Assembly (NCBI RefSeq): GCF_015594725.1
Contig: NZ_JADNRC010000001.1
Span: forward strand, 1 to 64,000
Reading direction: 5' to 3'
DNA: 64,000 nucleotides
Origin: Flavobacterium sp. ALJ2
Lineage (GTDB): Bacteria > Bacteroidota > Bacteroidia > Flavobacteriales > Flavobacteriaceae
In this document: piece by piece, positions 15,476-22,670 of the stretch
How the letters are laid out: every line of letters begins with the position of its first letter
Position numbering within the stretch: the first letter of the stretch is position 1
Notes under the pieces: model-generated
What the model was told of the DNA's origin: nothing
Databases searched by the model: none
What the model saw: the letters and a program-made list of their open reading frames with translations, nothing else
Translations under genes and position numbers: made by a program

Positions 15476-15892
15476 ATGGAAGAAATAATATATGTATTTG
15501 GAAATGGAAATTTAAGTTTTGAAAGTTTCAAAGTCTATTACGAAAGGCCCATAATGCAATTATTGCTTAAAAATAAAAATTTTATTGTCTGTGATTTTAA
15601 AGGAGTTGACACATTAACAATGGAATTGCTTAAATGTATAACAGCTAACGTAACTGTTTTACATATAGGGGAAAAACCGCGTTACATCCCCGACAAGTAT
15701 AAAACAGAAGTAAGTAAATGGCATATAATTGGAGGTTTTCAATCAGATAAAGAACGAGATAATGTCGCAATAAATATGTGTACTCATTTTCTTGCTTGTG
15801 ATTTGAACACAAATAAAAAAAGAAAAAGTGGTACGCAAGCTAATATCGAAGACTGTTTAAACAAACATAAAATAAGTATTTTATTATTCTGA
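15476..15892 (+). CDS. Lone plus-strand protein, possible Rossmann-like fold
   Basis: This 138 aa protein is of no recognised family. It starts with a strand-loop IYVFGNGNLSF, has alternating strands and helices (FIVCDFKGVDTLTMELL, VTVLHIGEKP), and ends with GGFQSDKERDNVAINMCTHF and SGTQANIEDCL. The GNG and SGTxxNIE elements recall nucleotide-binding SLOG/LOG-type folds, but that is only a resemblance. It is the second of two intact protein genes on the plus strand in the island, with its own possible promoter. It overlaps the convergent gene at 15884 by 9 bp. Confidence 0.6.
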   Translation: MEEIIYVFGNGNLSFESFKVYYERPIMQLLLKNKNFIVCDFKGVDTLTMELLKCITANVTVLHIGEKPRYIPDKYKTEVSKWHIIGGFQSDKERDNVAINMCTHFLACDLNTNKKRKSGTQANIEDCLNKHKISILLF

Positions 15893-16327
15893 AACATCCC
15901 AAGTATTATTTTTGTAGTATTCTTCCAACCAACTAAAGTCACCTCCAATACAAGGTAGTAAATAGGTTTGTAATAGAATACAGATATTTTGCAATCCCTT
16001 CATTACTTTTCCTAGAGAAGCTTCTGGTTCAATATATTCATTAAATTTAATGTTTTTTTGAAAATCAGAATTTACTTCTTTAGTGATTGAAATAGTTCTT
16101 ACTGCATCAAATATTGTCAAAGTATGTTGTTTATCAGAACGCCCTATTTCACTATTTAAAAAATATGCTAATATACTACTTTCATAACTTTCAGAAATTA
16201 TCAGAGTACAATTGGGAAATTGTACTCTGATGTTTCCTGAAATGACCTCTTGTAATTCATATTCTGCAGGCCAATCATATTGATTCAAAACTTGTTTTAG
16301 AATATCTATTGAAAAAAACTGATTCAT
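15884..16327 (-). CDS. Probable immunity protein after toxin tail 16347-16985
   Basis: This 147 aa protein is not recognised. It starts 20 bp after the stop of a headless toxin tail. There is no signal peptide, and several Cys and Trp occur in the C-terminal third (QTYLLPCIGGDFSWLEEYY). The immunity role is inferred from position. Confidence 0.58.
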   Translation of the reverse strand: MNQFFSIDILKQVLNQYDWPAEYELQEVISGNIRVQFPNCTLIISESYESSILAYFLNSEIGRSDKQHTLTIFDAVRTISITKEVNSDFQKNIKFNEYIEPEASLGKVMKGLQNICILLQTYLLPCIGGDFSWLEEYYKNNTWDVSE

Positions 16328-16346
16328 ATAATATATTAGTTTATTA

Positions 16347-16985
16347 TTATTTTACTGCTGTTCCATTATTAAGAATTTTATATCCTTTAGATTTAAAATA
16401 TTCTATTTCCCTTCCAAAAATTGATTGAATTTGTTTTCCAGATGTATCTAAAACAAAGTTTCCACTTTCACCTGTCACATAGATAGCTATTGGATTATTA
16501 GGATTTGAGACAAATCTAAAATTATCTCCTCTTAAAATTGCTTCATCCAACCAAGGTTTATTAATAGTTTCCCAAAATTCATTTGAAATTTTAGTCCAAT
16601 CATAAGTTTTTTCTCCCGTGATGCTAATTGTTGTATATTTCGCTTTAATTTGTCCCCATTCAGGTGCACGTAAAATATTATTTCCTCCAACATTAACCTT
16701 ACCTGCTTCAGTAATTCCATTTAATTTACTATTACTTACACCTCTCTTCGCAACTGCATTTACATCATCAAGGATACCAGTAATTGTAGTAGTTTTGTTT
16801 GTTAATAAAACAATTTTATTACTACCATATAAAGTTATTTTATCAATTATTTCAAGACTTTCTCCTCTTGTTAATTTACAAATAGATTTACCTTTTACTA
16901 TAATTTGAACTTTTACACTTTGGACAATCCATTTTTTTATAAGAACACAAAAACTACATGACTTTAATAATACTCTTTTATTAAA
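16347..16985 (-). pseudogene. Headless toxin tail, unknown C-terminal domain
   Basis: The frame is open for about 212 codons from a stop near 16986, with no plausible secretion head. The order is a hydrophobic-basic start, GESLEIIDKITLYGSNKIVL, LDDVNAVAKRGVSNSKLNG, then EWGQIKAKY, and a C-terminal domain LDEAILRGDNFRFVSNP ... FGREIEYFKSKGYKILNNG. The RGD-x-x-R and REIEYLxxKGY-like pattern is common in polymorphic toxin tails; I cannot name the fold. A shorter start inside (TTG near 16550) would leave 67 aa. Confidence 0.55.
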
Positions 16986-17028
16986 CTATTTATAGTCTAT
17001 AAATTGGGTTAAAGGCAAAAAGATAATT

Positions 17029-17571
17029 CTATATATTTCTGTTTAAATCTTCTTTGTCGCTTAATATACACTGCAAAATTTCTAACTTACTTTCTAGGTA
17101 TAAAATATTTATATTTCTAATAAAATGCTTTTCTAAATCACAATTGAGGCATTCATATATAATTGACTTAAAACTTTCAAAATAGAAATATTTTATTTTC
17201 CTTGTATCTTTATATCTATTTATATCTTTTTTAATTAAACATAAAAAAGCCTTTAGTCTAACTGATTGTACATTTTTTACCTTACTATAGCTCAATTTAT
17301 CCAAACAAGATGTAATTGATTCGTATAAATCAATTACACTTTCTTCGTATCTATAAAATCCATTATTATAGTCCTCAGTTTTTTTTGCCAACTTTGACCA
17401 TAATAAGCGTTTAATTTGTTTCTCATTATCTGTTAAATTATTCCAGTTTTCGTCTATATCAAATTGATTAATTGAATAATTTTTTTCTAGCAATTGAAAT
17501 TCATCACTAAGGCTATGGTTAACTTTTCCATAAGCAATATACTCTCTTTTTATTTTATTCCAATGGCACAT
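17029..17571 (-). CDS. Probable immunity protein to the ADP-ribosyltransferase tail
   Basis: This 180 aa protein is mostly helical and charged and not recognised. It starts 3 bp after the stop of the ART toxin tail (17574), giving tight coupling. It has no membrane segment. It would block the ART in the cytoplasm if it is the partner. Confidence 0.62.
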   Translation of the reverse strand: MCHWNKIKREYIAYGKVNHSLSDEFQLLEKNYSINQFDIDENWNNLTDNEKQIKRLLWSKLAKKTEDYNNGFYRYEESVIDLYESITSCLDKLSYSKVKNVQSVRLKAFLCLIKKDINRYKDTRKIKYFYFESFKSIIYECLNCDLEKHFIRNINILYLESKLEILQCILSDKEDLNRNI

Positions 17572-17573
17572 AT

Positions 17574-18103
17574 TTATAGTTCTTTGATTTTGTATATGAA
17601 AAACTTTTGATTTTCAGTACTTGGAATTATATCTATAAGTTCATATTGTGTAAATGGTTTAAATAATATTTCAGATTCTGAGCCATTTATTAATTTCAAG
17701 TCAATACCTGTCTTAGATTCTATTTGCCAAATAACATCTCCTTTATGACCTCTTCTAAATATATCTGCAGTGTAATCATCTAGTGAACTAGATATAAAGC
17801 GTTCTCCAAAGTTAAATTTTTGCCCTTTTATTAATGTTTTTGCAAAATTAGACTCTGTTAAACCTGCTCCTCTAAAAGCATTAATACCAATTTGTTTTGG
17901 TAGCTTCGAACATGCAAAAATCATTAATTCTTTCATTGCAATATATTCCGAAGTCATAGGAATTTGACCAGATAAAGCATTGTTAAAATTCATGTAGTAA
18001 TTATCTTGAATATATAATTTAAGAACAGCTTCTTCTGCAATTGTGACATTATAGTTAGCATATTTTCGAATATGTAAACCATTTTTTAAAAGTTCATACT
18101 ATA
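17574..18103 (-). pseudogene. Headless ADP-ribosyltransferase toxin domain
   Basis: The frame is open from 18103 (about 176 codons; first ATG at 17993 gives 139 aa). It shows the R-S-E class of mono-ADP-ribosyltransferases: INAFRGAGL (Arg near 41 from the ATG), GERFISSSLDDYTAD (the STS-like strand near 67-70) and NGSESEILFKP (ExE, E106 and E108). The preceding part IAEEAVLKLYIQDNYYMNFN matches the N-terminal helix and YxxxN pattern of such domains, so the catalytic domain looks complete. The upstream part was cut by a RAYT remnant at 18104. An ART would transfer ADP-ribose from NAD+ to a target protein. Confidence 0.75.
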
Positions 18104-18237
18104 TACATAATCTATTTTTTGTTGAATGACCTTATTGCTCAAAAGTTCAATTTTAAATAGGTAAGTGTTCATAATAAATCATAGAATGTTTAGTTTTAAT
18201 CAGCATACCACACGAAAGGATTCGTGCGGTAGCGGGG
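18104..18237 (+). mobile_element. RAYT remnant with REP
   Basis: A short piece of the RAYT C-terminal coding region and its flank, ending in a REP at 18207-18237. It is a more reduced version of the miniature elements at 12274 and 19670, with its left REP missing. It truncates the ART toxin. Confidence 0.75.
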
Positions 18238-18242
18238 TCTTA

Positions 18243-19340
18243 CTAGCTGTTTTTGCCAAAAATATGTAGTGATCCTATTGAATCTAACACATATAAATTT
18301 GTTTCATTTACTTGTAAATTATCTTGGGTATTTGGAATAAAATTAGCTTTCTCAAATTCTATTGTATATTGCCAAATAATTTCTTTTTTATCAATATCAA
18401 AAACTCCTATAGTATCGTCATTGCCTTCATTTTCTTTCCTAAAAGCAGTAAAATAAATTTGATTTTTAAATATCCTACTTTGGCGAATAAATAAATATTT
18501 ATCAATTGGTTTATCTTTTATATTCCATTCATAGCTTGCTTGTTGATTTTTTAAATCTAAAATTATGAATACTTCACCTTGTAAAATATATACTAATCCT
18601 TTTTCTTCATCCAAAAAACAATTGTATGGATCGCTAAAAGCATAATCTATTATTTGAAAAGTTTTGTTTAACTGAACTTGGTTTTGTTCCCATAATACAG
18701 CACCGCTTTCTGTATCAATGGAGATAAATTTGCCACCTGTAAGTAGTACAATGAGTTGGTTATTCCAAATGCCTAAAAACTGTTTGACTTCCCCTAGTTC
18801 TTCTTCTTTTTCTAAAAAAGGAATATGTTTTCCTATTTTTGAAATGTCAGTTTGCCAAACCAAATCCCCATTTTCGATAGAATATCTGCAAATTTGTTTA
18901 AAATAAGTTCCTCCAAAAATAAACTTATTATTAAGAACAATATCAGGGTAAAATTGATCTTTTATAAACCAAGTATTATCGTTTAAATTTAGGATACCTA
19001 AAATATTTTCAAATATTGATTTTTCTTTTAAAAGAATCCAAAAATTTTGATTGAAGTCTTGCCAATTTTTTATTTTAAGATTTATGTCAAGTTCTAAATC
19101 AATAAAGGAATAATCTATCGTATTGTATATTATTAAATTATTATTGTCATCAAATATTAATAACTTATTTTTACTTAATTTAATGGAATTTAATGAAGAA
19201 AAAGGAAGTTCAAAAACTGAAATTCCATTTTCTTCAACTATTATTTTTTGATTAGCTATATAGGAGTGTTTATTATCATAGGTTGTAAAACATGATGAAT
19301 CTTTACAACTGGTAATAACCTTCTTTTTATATGAATACAT
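18243..19340 (-). CDS. Beta-propeller (PQQ/WD-like) protein, probable immunity
   Basis: This 365 aa protein is made of repeated four-strand blades with the typical ends GDLVWQTDI (about 158), GAVLWEQNQV (about 213) and KKEIIWQYTIEFE (about 325), as in PQQ-like quinoprotein repeats. There is no signal peptide, so it is cytoplasmic and not a periplasmic dehydrogenase. It begins 2 bp after the stop of a toxin tail and ends beside a REP, so it occupies the immunity slot of its cassette. Its size is unusual for an immunity protein. Confidence 0.65.
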   Translation of the reverse strand: MYSYKKKVITSCKDSSCFTTYDNKHSYIANQKIIVEENGISVFELPFSSLNSIKLSKNKLLIFDDNNNLIIYNTIDYSFIDLELDINLKIKNWQDFNQNFWILLKEKSIFENILGILNLNDNTWFIKDQFYPDIVLNNKFIFGGTYFKQICRYSIENGDLVWQTDISKIGKHIPFLEKEEELGEVKQFLGIWNNQLIVLLTGGKFISIDTESGAVLWEQNQVQLNKTFQIIDYAFSDPYNCFLDEEKGLVYILQGEVFIILDLKNQQASYEWNIKDKPIDKYLFIRQSRIFKNQIYFTAFRKENEGNDDTIGVFDIDKKEIIWQYTIEFEKANFIPNTQDNLQVNETNLYVLDSIGSLHIFGKNS

Positions 19341-19342
19341 AA

Positions 19343-19672
19343 TTATTCTAATTTTACTATTTTGTTAGCAATTAAAGAATTAAATAATTCTTTATCTTTA
19401 GCAACAGCTTCTAATTTTTGCCAAGAATCTATTTTACTAGTTGGTGTTATATTGATTGTGTTAAATTTTTTTGTGTTTTTATTAAATATATCTTGTGCAT
19501 TTACTTCAAAAATACTTCGAAATCTATTTCTAATAATATTAATATCAGATAGTTTATTTATATCAAAATAATAGCGAAGTTCATCTAAAGAATTTATTTT
19601 TCCAATATAAGTACTAAATTGTTTGTATGAACTACCTCCGATTTTTAAAAAATTACTTATTGAGCCAGGCCC
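19343..19672 (-). pseudogene. Headless toxin tail of unknown type
   Basis: The frame is open from a stop at about 19676 inside the REP and encodes about 105 residues of toxin-derived sequence (SNFLKIGGSSYKQFSTYIGK ... NITPTSKIDSWQKLEAVAKD ... IVKLE). The REP replaces the upstream part. The domain is not recognised. Confidence 0.5.
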
Positions 19673-19973
19673 CCGCTACCGCACGAATCCTTTCGTGTGG
19701 TGGTTCTATTTAAATATAAAAATTCCTAAAAACAATTACCTCATCAACTAATCCTTTTTGCCCTGAATAATCTATTCCACTACTATATACATAATCTTCT
19801 GCTTTATAAACTAATCCTTCCTCTACAGGATTGTTGTGTACATAATCTATTTTTTGTTGGATGGCTTTATTGCTCCAAAGTTTAATTTTAAAATAGTAAG
19901 TGTTCATAATAAATCATAGAATGTTTAACTTTAATTAGCATATCACACGAAAGGATTCGTGCGGTAGGGGGGG
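19670..19973 (-). mobile_element. Miniature RAYT-derived element, copy 2
   Basis: Inverted REP (19670-19703), a 65-codon RAYT remnant (19710-19907, KIDYVHNNPVEEGLVYKAED), the flank, and a REP (19943-19973). Same architecture and length as copy 1 at 12274-12578. It sits just downstream of the second deaminase/EndoV-like cassette. Confidence 0.78.
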
Positions 19974-19981
19974 TGTTCATT

Positions 19982-21283
19982 TTATATTATAATTCCATAT
20001 TGGTTTTCCTCATCATCTAAGAAATCATATCTAATTCTTTTTGGCATGAGTTGTTCAGTTATATTTATTGCTTCTTGCACTATAAAAGGAACTCGAGTAT
20101 TGATTGTCATTTTTAAAACCCAATTAACTGCTGTTTCTAAACTTATTTTGTGCCCAATAGATACATAAAGAGGGTTATTATTTTCTAAGGTTCTCAGTGC
20201 TTTACCTACTATTTTGTCATCAAATAATAGTTCTTGTGTATCTCCTCTTGAATTTCCTAAAGTTGCTTTGTCATAATAACCTACTAATCTTTTTTTAGGG
20301 CAGCCAATAGTAGGAATATTTAGCTCAATTCCTAAATGAGTAGCTAATCCCATATTTTTAGGATGTTCAATACCATGTCCATCACAAAAAATTAAATGGG
20401 GTTTTATATTTAGTTTTTCAAAAGCTTTCAATACTACAGGAACTTCGTTATAAGCAAATAAATCAGGGATATGCAGTGTAACATCTTCTGACTCATAAAA
20501 TGCCTGATCAACAATTTCTTGTGTTTCAATATTCATTACTACAATTGCTGAGACCATTTTCTGATCTATGTCGTTGTATGCTACACAAATACCTCCAATG
20601 TATTTTATAGAATCCGGAATATCATCTTGTTCAACAATCTTTTCAGCGAGTTCATTTTGAAGAACATATTTTTCCATAAAATCGTCTGGAACTGTATATC
20701 CTAATGTTTCTTTCATGCTTTCCTGTACTAGATATCCATAGAGTGTTTTTCCTGCTCTTTCCTGGTTTAATTCTCGTGTAAGATTGAATGGATCTTCCCA
20801 ATATCCATAAACAAATAAATCTAAACGTGTAAAAATATCTTTAGTATCTTCGTAATTTTTTATTACATCATAATTTTCTTTTATTTTTTTATCATAATCT
20901 AAATCTTCACGAGTAAAATTATATCCTTGATGATGTTCTCTTTTTCCTACTTTATTTATGACTTTGTAATCTACGATTGAATCAAATGTTTGTAAGTCAT
21001 AAATAGTATGAATTCTATCTATTGAGTTTAGAGAATTGTCTTTATCTATGTCAAAATTATATCTGTTTTCGTCAAAAATGTAAATAAAAATTGAGAAGGA
21101 ATTTTCGCTTACCCAAAGTTTTATCCCATGTAATCTACGATTTACAAAAGTTTCTCTTGTATATTTTTCAGCAGTAATGGTTTCTCGAATTCCTGTAAAA
21201 GATTTGTCATCTGAGATAGATAATCTGTCTATAAAAACTAATTTACTTTTATTAGGATAGTATTTTATTGATTTCTCGCTCAT
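19982..21283 (-). CDS. Unknown N-domain fused to an endonuclease V-like domain, copy 2
   Basis: This 433 aa protein is a paralogue of 13490-14797. From about residue 122 onward the two are nearly identical, while residues 1-120 differ strongly. The EndoV-like part has IKYIGGICVAYND, so the first catalytic Asp is Cys233 here, not Ser; E and D of FAYNEVP and CDGHGIEHP remain. The start codon overlaps the stop of the second deaminase tail by one base (TAATG), strong evidence of coupling. No stand-alone endonuclease V follows this copy; a REP element begins within 10 bp of its stop. Confidence 0.85.
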   Translation of the reverse strand: MSEKSIKYYPNKSKLVFIDRLSISDDKSFTGIRETITAEKYTRETFVNRRLHGIKLWVSENSFSIFIYIFDENRYNFDIDKDNSLNSIDRIHTIYDLQTFDSIVDYKVINKVGKREHHQGYNFTREDLDYDKKIKENYDVIKNYEDTKDIFTRLDLFVYGYWEDPFNLTRELNQERAGKTLYGYLVQESMKETLGYTVPDDFMEKYVLQNELAEKIVEQDDIPDSIKYIGGICVAYNDIDQKMVSAIVVMNIETQEIVDQAFYESEDVTLHIPDLFAYNEVPVVLKAFEKLNIKPHLIFCDGHGIEHPKNMGLATHLGIELNIPTIGCPKKRLVGYYDKATLGNSRGDTQELLFDDKIVGKALRTLENNNPLYVSIGHKISLETAVNWVLKMTINTRVPFIVQEAINITEQLMPKRIRYDFLDDEENQYGIII

Positions 21284-22571
21284 TATTTATTTAAAATAAA
21301 ATTTACACCTTCAGTTAAGTAGAAACAATTTGGGCATGTACGCATATGATTATAATTTGAATCAACTTGATTTAATGTTTCGCTGGCTTTCAATTTTTGT
21401 TTTACAATTATTTTTATGTTTAAGCTTTTAACATCATCTACCGATTTAACATTCTTGCCTTTAATTATTTCATTTAAAATTAAAACTTCAGAATGAATAC
21501 CAGGCCTATTTGCTGCTATTAATTTCTGTGCTTCAACAGATCCTCCGTAAAGTTTTTTATAAATACCACCTTTCCCTGAATCTAGATCAGTACGAATAAA
21601 ATCTAAGTACTTCGCTTTGCTTTGAATTAAGGGTCTTCAGTTAGCATAAAGCTACTATAAGATACATCATCAAATTTAAAATCTTTATCTCCAATGTACT
21701 TTTCTCTATTGTACGTAAGATAAACTTTCCCACTATTAGAATAACCAGACTCCATAATTGCAGCATCAAAAGTTCCATTAGGTAAATCTTTATATACTTT
21801 TTTATTAACAGTATCTCTAACTTGTATTCCTTCTCTAATTTGATGATCAATAGCATCTACAAGACGTTTGTCAGAAGCTCTAAGAGTAGCTACATTATCA
21901 GCCCAATTAGTATGCTTGCCATCATGATATTTTCTTGTTTTATAATGATCTCCATTTTCTTTCCAATAAGTAACTAAATTAAGATCTTTATTCATTATTT
22001 GCATACCTACAGTAGAAATTTCAGAAAAATCATCAATAAATGTTTTTTGTATGGCAGTACTATAATCTAAAACTTTATTTAAAACGGCTAAAGATATTCC
22101 TTTTTTGCATAATTTTTCAACAGCGAGTTTATTATTTGTATTTTTCCCTAATACTGTTAGCCTTTTACATAATTCAGAGTCTAAAGTATTTACTTCAGGG
22201 CAATAATCACATTTTGGATTTTGTTCAGAGCTGCTATTTTTGGTTGATTGATAAAAATGAGGTGTTGCTCCAGTTAAATTAAAAACATTATAGATAACCT
22301 GATTGTTTATTTGCGTTACTATAATAAAACTATCATTATTAATATTTGCTAACGCCATTTTACCTTCTTGGGCAATAGCATCTGGAGCATTTTTGATGCT
22401 TATAAATGCGGCATTGTTTAAATCTTCAGCTAGCTGTGGGGTTTTATTAGCTATCATGTCAAAAATTGTATCAACTTCTTGTTTACTGAAATTTGCTATC
22501 GTTTTGTTTGCTTGTAAGTCTTTTGCTGTGTAGTTATAGCTTTTATTTTGTTGTAATTTAAGGTTGAACTA
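21283..22571 (-). pseudogene. Deaminase toxin with longer upstream part, frameshifted, copy 2
   Basis: The upstream frame (open from 22571, first ATG 22457) encodes a pretoxin-like region with CDYCPEVNTLDSELCKR and GDHYKTRKYHDGKHTNW, and stops at 21627 after SSFMLTEDP. A second frame continues seamlessly as PLIQSKAKYLDFIRTDL and ends in HSEVLILNEII ... TCPNCFYLTEGV at 21283. One base lost in the CCCTT run near 21627-21637 breaks a single original gene. The tail is a YwqJ-type deaminase like that at 14801. No secretion head is visible upstream; the start has been lost or lies in the non-coding stretch before 22671. Confidence 0.72.
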
Positions 22572-22670
22572 TTTCTGTAGGGAAGGGTTTGTGGAATGTA
22601 CATTATTTATGTAGTTTTACGAGCAATAGTTGAATTATTGAGCTAGAATTATCCCTAATAAAATAGAATT

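Noticed and set aside
608..19973. Repeated palindromes resembling a dispersed CRISPR
   Set aside because: Copies are 0.3-6 kb apart, in both orientations, with genes between them and a RAYT nearby. There are no regular spacers and no cas genes.
21627..21637. Programmed -1 frameshift joining the two toxin frames
   Set aside because: The junction has no standard X-XXY-YYZ slippery heptamer, and three other toxins show similar unrelated indels, so mutation is the simpler reading.
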